64,000 nucleotides of DNA, from contig NC_033559.1 of assembly GCF_001680005.1 (NCBI RefSeq), forward strand, positions 1,116,001 to 1,180,000, read 5' to 3'. Of the stretch, positions 22,095 through 34,100 are shown in pieces (the first letter of the stretch is position 1; each line of letters opens with the position of its first letter). Under the pieces are notes generated by a model that had not been told where the DNA came from, ran no database searches, and was given only the letters and a program-made list of their open reading frames with translations. The position numbers were made by a program, and so were the translations under genes. The DNA comes from Plasmodium coatneyi. Lineage: Eukaryota > Apicomplexa > Aconoidasida > Haemosporida > Plasmodiidae.

Positions 22095-23978
22095 GCGCGA
22101 CGTTCCCCCATCGCATGTAGAGATTTGTTCCTCTTTAACATTTCGGAGACTTATAGAATGATGTATGCTTTTGCGTGAGGGTCGCCAAGCAAGGAAGGGA
22201 CGGGGGGGAAAAACTTCCCTGGCCCCGAGAAGGCCGCCTCCCCTGTGCAAAAAGAAAAGATAACGGAAGAAAAACAGCCCCGTGCAGAAGAGCAGAACAA
22301 AACAGGACACATCACAGCACAGCAAATTGCGTGTACCTTGTGTCACTTCTTTACCTTTACCTTCCTCCCCCGAAACGAAGCAATCAACAACACTCGGTGC
22401 GAAGCGAAGAGTGGAAAAGAGACCCACTTCAACACGGCACATTCCTCTTGTGTGCTCCTTCCCCTGATGGTGCAAATGAAACGGAACCCCAAAATGTGAA
22501 TTGTTCAAGTTTAATGGGAAGATCTCCTCCTTGGGCAAACAGATGGAGAGACACTACCCCCCCCATGTCACATGTGGTACACCCAGTTCGGTTTTATCCA
22601 CTAGATGAGGAAGCAAATCGGTGTGGCTGATTGTGTATTCTTTTACTCCTCCGAAGGGCTTTTCCCTCCTCCCTTCTCTTTTTTTCAAACTTCTTTTCAC
22701 ATTGATGCACATTCCAACAGGGGGCTTCAAACAAGGCTAACCCCACCTCATATGTTGTCCCTCCTTTGCTGCATCACCTGGGGGGAGGGTAAACAAAACA
22801 GGACATGACATTGAGGCAAATTTGACTTGGTGAGGGAATTACCCCTTGGGTGGAAATGAAACAGCTGTGTGGGGAATCTCCCTTCACAATAATAAATAGC
22901 ACACCCATGTGAGATGCAAAAAATGGGTAAAGAGGAGGTTGTCCCAAGTGGGAAGGTCAAGTAGTGAAGCCTCCGCCCAACTGTCCTAAACACACACACA
23001 CATATATATATATACGTATGTATGTACTACCCCAAACTGCATATACATAATGCGCGTACCCACACCTTTTTTTCAATAAACGCGCTGCAAAAGTGGATGC
23101 CATTTTTTTTTTTTTTTTTTTTTCCTCATAAAGTTTGCCTCTCCTATAAGTGGAGAAAAAGGGCCATTCACACATTTTTGTGCACTTGAGAAAAAAAAAA
23201 AAAATTATACCTCTAAACGCGGAAAGGCACGCGGGAAACGCCTGAACGTTCCCAAAAAAGTGAACGTTCCAAGGGGCACAAACGCGACAAGCGCGAAAAA
23301 CGCGGCGAAGGTGACAAGACCCACGAATGACATACGCCCCCGCACCTCTTCCCAAAGCAGAATCTTTCGCAAAGGCGTATCGACCGTTCAGTCCAGGGGG
23401 TTAATCAGCCAAAATGAATGAAGCTCCAGAAAGGGGAATATATTTGAAGAGGAAAAAAATAATTGCCCCCTCGATTGAGGCTTCCAGGCAAGCGCGCAAA
23501 TTAGCTTCAGCTTGGAGGAGGGAGACATAACTTCCTCACGAACACCGTCGAGGGATATATGCACAGGGAGGAGGGCACCCCCAATAAATGAGCGATAAAA
23601 AGGAGAAGGGGGAAGAAACTGGCTAACTATACAGGGAGACTTCCCCCATTAACCATTTACACTGAGACGTAGAAGCAGTGCATAGAGCAGACACGGCAAA
23701 GTGCACACCGAAGTGACTCACACCCGTCCATCCAACAAGAGAAGCGTGAGGCACATAATTGTTAGCATCTATCCGGACGGTTCAGACGCAGAGTCCTGTA
23801 GACGCCGTAAAGGAAGTAAAAAAGGCAGGTTTAACAGGTGCCGCCCCGGTTGGTGCTGCGATGTGAGTGTATTCGCTTCTGAGGGAGCCTCTCCTAAACC
23901 ACCCAAGGGTGCCCCTTTTAAACGGGACAAGTTCCCTCTCCTCCCCACGCACAAGAACCTTTTTTTTGCACCGGCAAG
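21705..23978. other. Divergent intergenic region between RPB4 and CDC45
   Basis: About 2.3 kb between divergently transcribed genes, so both promoters lie here. It holds the longest homopolymer in the window, A39 at 22052-22090, a T tract near 23103-23123 and a TATATA run near 23001-23012. Open frames on both strands are short, overlap the homopolymers and show no family features. Confidence 0.6.
22052..22090. repeat. Poly(dA) tract, 39 bp
   Basis: An uninterrupted run of A on the plus strand upstream of the RPB4 gene. Such long A/T runs recur in nearly every intergenic region of this window and may exclude nucleosomes; the exact length is likely to be unreliable in sequencing. Confidence 0.9.
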
Positions 23979-25931
23979 ATGGGGTTCGTAAAGGCCGAGG
24001 AATTCATAAATCACTACATGCGCGTGAACAGAGAAATCAAGGAGCTGTCCAGTCGAAAGAATGAGGAGTTCAAGTTTAACATTTTTATTTTCTACTACAA
24101 TGATATAGACTCCATTTGCACAGAGCATATTTTACACTTTCACAAAAATGTAAAAAGGGACATAAATATATACAGTTATGGGGTTGAAAAGAAGGAGGAC
24201 CTACTGAACTTTTGCAAAAAGTACGAAGATGTTTACTCTAAAAATAGGGACTACTATCGTGACTACTTCTATGAGGTAATACTCATTGGGATGTGTTCGC
24301 ATATGAACACAGATGGAGATGTGTACACCCTGGTGGAAAATTATTTTACAAATATTATGAACAAGAATTACGTAGGGTATTTGAAATTTTTCGTTATCGA
24401 TAATAGGAGACCCTACCATGAGATTTTTGAGACAAGTGATAAGTGGGACTTGGTGGTGAGTGAAGGGGAAATGGTGGACGTGATGAACATATATAGTGGT
24501 GTCACCGCGGGGGAGGACGCAACAAATAAAGGTGCAACGAACAAAGATGGAACGGACAAGGGGGTAGCATCTAGAGAAAGGAACGACGCGGTCAGAGCAA
24601 AAGGGAAGAAAAACGCGCAACAGAAGCTGCAAAGTTACTACAACCTTGTGAAGGAAGAAAACAAGTGCATGTGTCTGATGATTTACCCATTCATTCAATG
24701 CGTGAGCGAAGACGACTCTTCCGCAATCATATTCATTTCTAGCGTGTCCCTAATTTCCTACCTAAAAACGGACGCAATAACATATGAATATTACAACAAG
24801 GAAATAAAAAACTTGCACAACGATTCGATGAATATATCCAGTGGACACTTCATCTCGTTCGATCGAGAGAGAGGGCTGCTACCCATGTTATCCTTCATGT
24901 CACTAAACGAATCGCTAGAAATTGATGAACGCATATACATCTACGACCACAAGAATGTTAAGAACACGTTTAACAAAATCAGAACCATGTGTCATATAGA
25001 GATAAAAGAATTCACGGGAAATTTCAGACAACTGGATTTAAAAAAACAGAATGAAATTCTAATAAAGCTAAAAAACTTTATAAAAATTATAAAACCAATG
25101 AATAGTCTCGCTTGGAAAAGGAGAACCTACGTCCTCTACAACAGTGACTCCTTCTACTTTTTGATCGTCCTTATCTACATCTACATTAACAGAGTCAAAA
25201 AAATGGATTCATATTTGTATAACTGTTTAAAGACTTCCGATTTTCTCTTCAACATTTTTAAGGACCGACTGAAACAGTCGGAAATTTACGACAAACTTAT
25301 TGAAAAGCATCTACATAAAAACGCAGCTAGCTATTTAAGTGTCCTAATTAAAAAAATTATGGAGAGTAATAAAAAAAGTATCACCATCACATCTAAGATA
25401 AAAATTTTTATGGACATTTTTCAAACTGCTAAAAATTCCTATACTCATCCATTTGAGCTGAAATTTCTTTCTAACATGTTTTCCTCATTTCAGTCCTACT
25501 GCAATGATAAGTATAAGACGTACCACCTGGTCGTTTGTCACATTAACGACTCGGATGATACGCTTCTATATGGGTTTACTCCCCTAAATAAGAGGGACTA
25601 TTGGCCTTCCGTTTTTTCTAAAATTGCCTATAGCAATTCGGAGCAAATTACCTACGACACGGTGGCCGACGTGAACACTCTGCGAATTCGCAAAAACGAT
25701 TTTAAGTTTATTCTCAGCGAAATCAAGGACGTCTTCCGGGGGGTTCTGCGGTACGAACACAGGCGGGAGCTGGAGGAGTCAGACAGCACCGACGCAGAGG
25801 AGGAAGAGGAAGTTGACGAAGAAGAGGAACCAGTGGAGGAAAATATCCTGGAGGAAGAGGAAGAGGACGAGGCAACGGAAGAGGTGTACGATGCAGACGT
25901 GACCGATGACGCAAACGAAACGGAGCAGTGA
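23979..25931 (+). CDS. CDC45: Replication initiation factor CDC45
   Basis: A single-exon protein of 650 residues from an ATG at 23979. CDC45 is the catalytically inactive RecJ/DHH-fold subunit of the CMG replicative helicase (CDC45-MCM-GINS), recruited at origins and needed for fork movement. Recognisable segments are NIFIFYYNDIDSICTEHIL near the N terminus, where family members have a D-x-D-x-x-C-A motif, EVILIGMC, and FFVIDNRRPYHEIFE, which corresponds to the family's VIDSHRP motif. The C-terminal half includes LIVLIYIYINR, SYTHPFELKFLSNMFSSFQ and FKFILSEIKDVFR. An Asn/Lys-rich insertion follows about residue 165. The last ~55 residues are almost purely acidic (Glu/Asp runs), unlike the compact end of yeast and animal CDC45. 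The gene is divergent from RPB4. Confidence 0.9.
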   Translation: MGFVKAEEFINHYMRVNREIKELSSRKNEEFKFNIFIFYYNDIDSICTEHILHFHKNVKRDINIYSYGVEKKEDLLNFCKKYEDVYSKNRDYYRDYFYEVILIGMCSHMNTDGDVYTLVENYFTNIMNKNYVGYLKFFVIDNRRPYHEIFETSDKWDLVVSEGEMVDVMNIYSGVTAGEDATNKGATNKDGTDKGVASRERNDAVRAKGKKNAQQKLQSYYNLVKEENKCMCLMIYPFIQCVSEDDSSAIIFISSVSLISYLKTDAITYEYYNKEIKNLHNDSMNISSGHFISFDRERGLLPMLSFMSLNESLEIDERIYIYDHKNVKNTFNKIRTMCHIEIKEFTGNFRQLDLKKQNEILIKLKNFIKIIKPMNSLAWKRRTYVLYNSDSFYFLIVLIYIYINRVKKMDSYLYNCLKTSDFLFNIFKDRLKQSEIYDKLIEKHLHKNAASYLSVLIKKIMESNKKSITITSKIKIFMDIFQTAKNSYTHPFELKFLSNMFSSFQSYCNDKYKTYHLVVCHINDSDDTLLYGFTPLNKRDYWPSVFSKIAYSNSEQITYDTVADVNTLRIRKNDFKFILSEIKDVFRGVLRYEHRRELEESDSTDAEEEEEVDEEEEPVEENILEEEEEDEATEEVYDADVTDDANETEQ

Positions 25932-27447
25932 CATTATTGCTCCCAACAAAGTGGACAACGCACGTCCATTTGCACGATTTCGCCATTTTTGCCATTTTAC
26001 CATTGGGCCTTTTTTATTTTTTATTTTTTTTTTGTAATTTTCGAGGACAACTTCATTCGAGCCTCCCTCAACAAATATGCAGACCGTTTGCCACGACCAG
26101 TTCGTCTTTTTTGTGTCCACACGACAGGGTGGTGGTAAAATAAATGCACACGCGTGTGTCTTCATCCGTTCTGAACAACTACTCTACAATGAATGGCGAA
26201 GCGGGCTTAGGTTCTGCCGGGCTATCCATTTGTTAGTGTCTCCGCTTTTTCCTTTCCAAAGTGCGTGCCCCAATTGAAGGATCATCAATTGGGGGGTACT
26301 AATAACTGATCGAAAGTTGTGAAAAGGAACGTTTGCTGTTTGGCATTCCCCGGGGGACTCTTCCCCAGGCGATCCATCCTACGACTGTTCATCGCAGCCC
26401 CGTCTATCCTTCTCTCCCCATCCGTTTACCCACCCCGTTTTCGGTAAAAACTACATTCCGCTGAAGGTTGCGCTGTTGTTACAATTTACCCTAAAGAGGA
26501 AAAACGCTCACCAAATCGCCACAATCAGTAAAATGAAAGCATCTCCTTGGCAAATGGGCCAAATGGGTATTCCCTTTTTGCGCACCGAAAAAGCTGTACA
26601 AACGAACGTACGCACAAAAAAAAAAAAATAAATAAAACACACGAACAGATGATCGCACGCGAGAAAAAAAGCACTCGTTTAAGATTAGGAAGCGTCCCCT
26701 TTCTTCAATCATTTCATTCACTGGCATAAAACGAGTTCAACGGAATGATATTTTGCTCAACAGCTTAGCCGTGGCAACAAATTTCGCTGAATGAAAAATC
26801 TGCGCAAGAAAATGATCAGAGCGACGCCATCGCACCTGTGTTAAGAAGTTAAACAAAGTGCAAGCACAGTAACGAAAGTGGGAACCCCTCCCCCCTGAGC
26901 GATTGCTTTGATAAATAATGACACGTCGTCAATTGAACAATTCACCAAGATGATTGTTTTGCGCATGAGCGGTGGAGGGTGAACTTAAATCAACTTCTAT
27001 ACAAATGCTTATTACGACAGCAGAACGCTGCTCTGCCGCATCGTTTAAGGAGGCCCATTTTTTTTAGTACATACGGTAAACACACGGACAACATACACCC
27101 CCTTCCGTTCGACCCTCCCTGGGCAAATCACGCATAAGAGAGGAAAGACCTCCCTCCTCCCATGTATGAACAACACACAACACAGGTTCCCCTAAATGAA
27201 TGAAATTCTGAACAGCAATGGAATTATCATTTGTAAAAACATCCCCGTCGATAAAAACAGATTTGAAATAACGGAAATATTTAGCAAATGTAAGGGAAAG
27301 AGAATTCCCATGGGGGGAGATTGCCAACCCTGTTGTCAGTCAGGAGAGACAACATGAAATATGCTACTTTGTTTTCCTCCTTTTGCTGTTCATGTGTTTT
27401 ATCCTTTTCGTTTATCCTCTTCATTTATTTTTATCATTATCATTATC

Positions 27448-27488
<41 letters not shown>

Positions 27489-27561
27489 CCGCTTTGCACA
27501 CGCGCCGCCAGATGGACCGCTGCTCGGTGAAGGCATCCACTTTGGAAAAAAAAACAGCAAC
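25932..27561. other. Intergenic region downstream of CDC45
   Basis: About 1.6 kb between two plus-strand genes. It has T36 at 27453-27488, preceded by a TTATCA repeat near 27433-27450. An 87-residue minus-strand frame at 27064-27327 has no recognisable features and is not called. A possible acceptor at 27509-27511 (CGCCAG) may mark an additional 5' exon of the next gene. Confidence 0.5.
27453..27488. repeat. Poly(dT) tract, 36 bp
   Basis: An uninterrupted T run just upstream of the first exon of the following gene, preceded by about four TCATTA units. It may serve as an extreme polypyrimidine tract if an acceptor at 27511 is used. Confidence 0.88.
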
Positions 27562-28449
27562 ATGTTTTACGTAAAATATGTTTACTTCAAGGATGCTATA
27601 AAGGCGTACGAGGTGAGTACCCCCCGGTTGGAAAGGTGTATTGTAGGGATAGGCGGATACTTCGCCATACGTGATCATTAAACAGTTTGGTGCATGGCGC
27701 GAAGTTAAGCCCCTTTCGCCATTTGCCGCACAGATTACATTTGCGGTTGCCATTTCTTCCTCACCAGAGCTTGAAGGATAACAAGACGGGTGAATACGAC
27801 TTCAGGCTATCGTTCAGCAAAAACGACGAGATAAAATATAGGGCAGTGAAAGGTAATGAGAACAGTTGTGCATTTCCTCTTCGGAATATTTTGCGTGTCC
27901 ACGTGTGCATGCAAGTATATACATGCTTGTTCGCACACCTGACCACCTAGGTAACAAGAAGGCCGTCGAGGAACTGAAGTACATTTACAAAAACAACGAA
28001 CAGATAAAAGTAGACGATGACATGACCAACGACATCCTCAACGAAATAAACGAACAGAACACCGAGTTGCTGAAAAAAAAAAAAAAAGGAAAAAGAAATG
28101 GAAAAGAAAAAGGACAAGTCCTTCATTTTGAACCTCCTCACCAAAATTGACGAGCCGCAGGAAAGCGAGCAAAGTATCAAGTGAGCCAGAAGCGATTAAC
28201 TCACTATTCAGGGCAGATTACCCACTTTTCTACAACGTTAAGTTAATACATGCATATGTGTACCTCCGATGGGACTACTGCCCTTTTATTAACCTATCTC
28301 GATTGTCTTCCCCCCCTTTTTTTTTCCCACCTCTGTGCAGGCTAAAGGCAGATCTAAAAAATTACCTCAGCTTGAATTGCCTCTGTGCATACAACTTTGA
28401 CGAAAACAGCAAACACGATAATTATTTAACGCCGACTTTTCCGAAATAA
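27562..28449 (+). CDS. Small unknown protein, 4 exons, apparent frameshift at poly(A)
   Basis: The predicted exons are 27562-27612, 27768-27852, 27951-28180 and 28341-28449, with good GT-AG signals (GTGAGT, GTAATG, GTGAGC). The product would be about 160 residues. I do not recognise it. It starts with a helix (VYFKDAIKAYE), then a beta-like segment (YDFRLSFSKNDEIKYRAVK) and helix (KAVEELKYIYKNN), a Lys/Glu-rich linker, and an ordered end (SFILNLLTKIDEPQE, LKADLKNYLSLNCLCAYNFDEN). The first part faintly recalls the alpha-beta layout of SRP9, but this is too weak to name. Exon 3 is out of phase by one base: a run of 15 A at 28073-28087 must be 14 or 17 for the frame to join exon 4. Read as given, the frame ends at a stop within exon 3 after a Lys run. 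The 5' end is uncertain. Confidence 0.62.
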
Positions 28450-28728
28450 TTCGTGCAAATGAACGTGATGGGATGTAGCTTCTTTTAAGTGAAACGGGTT
28501 TGCCATGCGGAGGTTCTTATTCTTCTAGTGGGTATGTTTCATCGACTGGACTTTCTACACACACGTTGGATGACAGTTCAGTCATGTGAAGTTACACACA
28601 AAATGGGGAAACCACGACAGAGCAGCGAAAACGGAGGAACGCGAAAGGCGGGGCAGGCGGATGGATCAAAGGACACCCCCGCTGTGCCCATCGCGCAGGT
28701 GCACACGACCGCTAAACAATCTTCCACT

Positions 28729-29411
28729 TCACTCGCTTAGCAAAACTGTGGGTTTGATCATTTGCCTGCTGATGTGCTCTGAGAAGGGGCCCCAAATGGG
28801 GGAAAAAGTAAAAAAAAAAAAAAAAACACACACTATGTGATGACGCTTCAAAGGGCTATGTAAAAATGTAAAAACGGCCTCTTCGCTTACTTATCCACTT
28901 GTGCTTCTCTTCCCTGTCCATAGTCGCAAAGAGAATTTTCCTGTTATGGTACCTTATGCTAAACAAGTGCACGTTGGTCAGGCCCAACTCATTTTCCACG
29001 AGCTTTATTTTCCGGAGATCCTCCAGGGAGGTCAGCTCGGTGAAATTATTTAGGTACAAGATCTGCAAAGAGGGTGAGAAAGAAGCTATCACATGATGGG
29101 GTGGCAAAAAAGGATGTCCCAACGGGGAACACACTTCTGTCGTCATTCCGACAAGTGAGCAAAGCGAGGGAACTACACATTACACACGAACATAATAAAA
29201 TAGTGTGACCTCTTTGGACGCGCTACACATACATAGTGAATAAGCGGAGTTGCCCTCTTCGAAGCACCCCTACCTCGGTGGGCTTCTCCGCCTGGTAATA
29301 CTGCGACTTAAAGGAACAGATAAAATTCTTCGTTAGAATCATGTACCTCTTTCGCAACCGCTTCAAATATTTGGACTGCTTAAAAACCCACCCTTCGTTT
29401 ACTACTTCCAT
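28729..29411 (-). CDS. Stand-alone PH-domain protein, 3 exons
   Basis: The exons are 29411-29274, 29062-28891 and 28778-28729, giving 360 bp and 119 residues. Introns of 211 and 112 bp have GTAGGG...TTGCAG and GTAAGC...CTCAG signals, with consistent phase. The whole protein is one pleckstrin-homology domain: strand one with EGWVFKQSKYLKRLRKRYMILT, the basic KR-x-R pattern that often contacts phosphoinositide headgroups, SFKSQYY, then TELTSLEDLRKI, LFSIRYHNRKILFATMDREEKHKWI, where the near-invariant PH-domain tryptophan falls in the C-terminal helix, and a short tail KHISRQMIKPTVLLSE. A role in binding a membrane phosphoinositide or an acidic protein partner is likely but inferred. The gene is divergent from RPN1. 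Confidence 0.85.
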
Positions 29412-31121
29412 TTCAACGGGTGAGGGGAACTCAAAGTGGGGGGAATACGCTACTGCGTGGAGCACTGAAGAAGCGCAAAAGGAGGTAATAGCTCCCCCAA
29501 ATGGGCACACACAAACGGGGGAAATACTACCCACTTGAAAAAGAGATGCAATATTTTTCCTCCCCTGGGTAAGCGGAAAATATAGCAAACACAATGAGGG
29601 AGAGATCGCCGCCGATTGGTGTTCTTCCCCCTCAGTTGAATGCAACTTCTTACGTGTTGTTGGCTCCTTTAAAAAGGCATTTTAAAATTTTTGCATCACA
29701 AAGAGGTAGGCAAAACGGTGATTATGACAAAATGTGAAAAAAAATAAACCAACTTATTCATCACCAAATGGCAACCTAGGAACGTTCTTATATGTTACCC
29801 TTTTCCTTTTCTCATTTTAATTGAGAAAAAAAAAAAATATATATGACCCTCCCCATCGTTTGTACAAACAGCTAAATAAGAATTACACCCTTGGTCGGAG
29901 TGTGTGTGTATGTATGCCTCCTAAAAGAGGAGGGATTGGTCCAGCTTTGGTCCAGTTACTCTTGTTCACATGTATATGTGCAACAAATAGGGAGAGGTGC
30001 AACTGCAGGTTTGTGAGAAAGAAATGCGGATTTTACCTCATGTGATGTGTTCCTTATTTTTTTTTTTTTTTACCTGACTTGTTCAGGCGATTTACACCGG
30101 AGAAAGGAAAAAGTGAACTGCGCGGAATGATCGATTGGTTGAGTTTGTTCTTTAAGTTTACATTTCGTGGCTTATTCGATCTTTTTTTTTTTACTTTATT
30201 CTTCTCCCATTCGGTTTGCTCTTTTAACGTAATGGGGCCCTGAACGGATGCTCACATACAATCATATGAATACGAATTGTAGCTTCCTTACTGTGCACAG
30301 GTAGCCATATGCATGCACGCGAACGCTCGGCGCAATTGTGCTTATGTGCCGAACGTGCAAATGCCTTTACTTTTATGTGCACTTGTATACGCGTTGAGTA
30401 CTGCATTTTCCGCCCCCTCCACTCCATTCTAATTTAACTCCAACTAAAAAGAAATATGCTTACGTGAAGTTATATTTTCGCACATGTGTTTGAAATTATC
30501 GTTGCAATCTTCGATATTTCCCCCCATTAGCACTGGTCACCAGTTCGAAGGTGAAGCGAAGGAATGGCTCCGTGCAGCGCAAACTGGTAAAGCGGATATG
30601 CCTGTCGAGCGGAAACCGAACTGGAAAAGCACCATTTAAAAAAGGAAGAGAAAAAAAAGATAAGAAGAGAATACAGAAGGAAAGAAAACCTTCTGAGCGA
30701 CTGTTCGCACAGGGCGCCAACCGATCAATACGACGCAGCAAATGTATTTTCTTCCCCTGATTATTTGTTTCGAAACAGCCAATTTACACTTCCTTTTAAG
30801 GCAACAATTTTAAACGCGTACTGGGGGAGTTGCGCCCGGGCATACTTACATACATGCAGGAGCGCATACGCGTAAAGAACTACCCTCCACGGGCACACCG
30901 ATCATTGTTGGGAAAGTCACACAGAAACAGCCGTACCCGATTAACCACAAACGTGATCACGCCTCACTTTGAACAAATGCTCATTTGCCGTGCGGATGAT
31001 ATGCAAGCATAGCTCACATTCGTCAGTTCTTTTTTTTTCCGTGAAGAGACGTGTACCCACCCCGTACACGTGCAGATAATTTTTTTCCCACTCGATTGCC
31101 TACCGAATAAGAGGAGGAACC
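29412..31121. other. Divergent intergenic region between PH protein and RPN1
   Basis: About 1.7 kb holding the promoters of two divergently transcribed genes. It has short A/T tracts (near 29826-29839, 30056-30072 and 30183-30192). The open frames seen are short and featureless. Confidence 0.55.
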
Positions 31122-34100
31122 ATGACGGCTGAGGATAAGAAGGTAGACAACTCATGCGTAGGTTGTTTTGCGGCGCGACGGTCTGACCGCACATCAGGGA
31201 AAGTGCAGCTCTTAACAATGTTGATAATGGGCTGAAGCACTTCCCCGTTACACCCCTCATATGATTTCCCCATTTTGCAGGCCGTGTCGATCAAGGTGCC
31301 GGTGAAACCGAAAGAAGCCGAGGAAAAGAGGAGAAAGCTGAACAGCCTGAAAATCAAGAATGAAGAACTGAATGAGGAGGAGAAGAAAAAGAAGGAGGAG
31401 CTGGAGTTGCTCATTAGTAGGCTCCGTGATGACGACCCAGATGTAGTGAACCTATCCATTACTATGTTGAATAAGGAAATAATTGACACCAGTGGGATTT
31501 TGACGTCGTCCCTGTTAGCGCTGAAGGTATTGAAGACGCACTATAATACACTACTAGAAATACATGAACATATGAAATTCGAAGAATGCAAAAAGAAGAT
31601 GAGTAACATGATAAGTGCCTTGTCCACCACCATAGGGGATGAAAACAATATCGTAAAATATATCATCATGGGGAATAAAAGCGACTTAGTAAATTATGGC
31701 CATGAGTATATAAAGAATTTAATTAGTAAGCTGTTGGTAGAGTTTAAGAATGTGAAAGAGGAGGAATCATCTGTTTCCGCATCGGTGGTCACTCCAGGTG
31801 GAGCAGCAGCACCGTCATCCTCTTCCCTCACTGCAGTGGCAGGTAGTAATGTCCCCCCTGTGGGAGCATCTGTCAGCACGCCAAAAGGAATGCACATGCT
31901 TAACCATATCTACGAATTGGTCAATATAATCGTGCCGTACTGTTTTAACCACAACACAGAATACGAAGCAATAGATTTGCTAATCGAGGTGGATAAAATA
32001 AACGACATTCCTCTATACGTGGATGAGAAATCCTGTGAAAGGTCCATCCTGTATCTGCTCAACATAACTCATTACAGCTCCTCTACGGAAGAATACTACA
32101 AATTGATGGACGTTATTTTGCACATTTTAAAGAAGCATAAAAAGCACGTAGAATATTTAAAAATTTTACTGCAACTAAACAGGATAGACAAAATCAAGGA
32201 TGTGCTTTTCGAATGTGGGGACATGCTTACCTGCAAGCAGATGGCCTTAATCTGTTCTAGACATTCAGTCCATTTGGAGTTCACCCAGGAGGAAGTGATT
32301 CGATACCCGCATATGGACCTGAACCAGCTAGCTAGTCTTTCCTCAGGGGAACATTTGTCTTCCATATTTTTGAGGCTAGCCAAAGACTTAGATGTAGAAG
32401 AACCCAAATTGCCAGAAGATATTTACAAAACGCATCTAGAGGAGAAAAGGAATACAAACGTGTGGGATTCTGCGAAGCAGAACTTATCGTCCTCCTTTGT
32501 AAATGCATTTGTCAATGCTGCTTTTTGTAAGGATAAACTAATGACGGTAAATTCGTCTCTCTGGATTTTTAAAAATAAAGATTATGGTTTGATGAGTGCA
32601 ACTGCATCTATGGGGTTACTCCTCATGTGGAATGTAGATGAAGGGTTGTCCCAAATAGACAAATTCCAATACAGTAGTGATCAGTATGTGAAAGCGGGTT
32701 CTCTGATGGCTTTCGGGTTAGCTTGTACAAATGTGAAGAGCGAATGCGATCCTGCCTTTGCATTGTTATCTGAACACATAGATGCAGAGAATACGATGGA
32801 AAGGATAGGAGCCATATTAGGCTTTGGCTATGCATATGCTGGTTCGGGGAAAGAAAACCTCCTAGATGTACTCATGCCACCACTTGTGGATAATGGTTGC
32901 ATTATCGAATGTAGCGTTTTTGCAGCCGTGTCTTTGGGACTTGTCTTTGTCGGTTCGCAGAATCGGGAAATTGCAGAATACATTATTGACACTGTTATGG
33001 AGAGAGAAAAGGTGAACAATTCACTCGACCAACCGATCGCCAAATTATATGCAGTTGCCTTGGGACTTCTTTTCCTCTGTTCAAGAGAAAAATGCGAAGC
33101 TACTCTGTCCGCCTTAGAAATCATTAAACACCCAATCGCCAAATATATGATAACGACTGTAGAAGGGATGGCCTTCGCTGGCTCCAACGATGTGTTGAAG
33201 GTCCAAAAAATGTTGCAAGTTTTGGTGGAGAAGAGAAATGAAAAAAAGGTTAACATGGATGGATTTACAAAACCGAATGATCATAATCCCCCCCATGGTG
33301 GTAATCCTTCTGATGGGAAGACACCCCAGGGTGGGGAAGCGAAAGGCCCCACTTTGGATGGCAAGCGGGCCAACACATTAGGTAGTAAGAGTGGCAAGGG
33401 TAGTCCGTCAGATGGGAAGGGTAATGCCAACACAGGAGGGAATACCCCCCAAACGGAAGACAACCTAGACCAGTGTGTAGCTATCCTGAACATTGCCCTC
33501 ATAGCCCTAACAGACGACATCAGTTCCGAAATGACAACCAGAATTATCGACCACTTTTTACAGTATTCAAACTTGAACCAGAAGAAAGCAGTTCCCTTAG
33601 CTCTTGCGTTACTATTCACCTCCTTCCCAAAACCAAACATTGTAGATATTCTCTCCAAACTGACTCATGACCAGGACGCTGATGTGGCTCTACATGCGAT
33701 TATGTCTTTAGGGTTTGTTGGTGCCGGGACGAACAACTCACGTATAGCTATATTGCTAAGACAGTTGTCTACCTTTTATTGCAAAGATGCTAATGCTACT
33801 TTCGTGGTTAGGCTGTCCCAAGGTTTACTTTACATGGGAAAAGGGCTACTAACTATTAACCCTTTGCATTCAAACAGATCCATTATCAACCACGTAGCGT
33901 TGGGATCCCTCCTAGTCACCATCCATGCGTGTCTCCAACTGAAGACCACCATATTGGGAAAATACCACTACTTGCTGTACCACCTCGTGCCCTGCATTTA
34001 CCCGCGTATGCTCGTCACCGTGAATGAGGACTTGGAGCCCCTTCCCATCTCGGTGCGCGTAGGCCAGGTTAGCACGCCGCCACAACATCCATTTAGCCAA

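Noticed and set aside
27064..27327. 87-codon minus-strand frame upstream of the small four-exon gene
   Set aside because: It shows no motifs, neighbours or splice context that support it, and chance frames of this size are common in the window.
27562..28449. Signal recognition particle subunit SRP9
   Set aside because: The helix-strand order at the start is only loosely similar, one expected strand seems missing and no key residues could be matched, so the gene is left unnamed.
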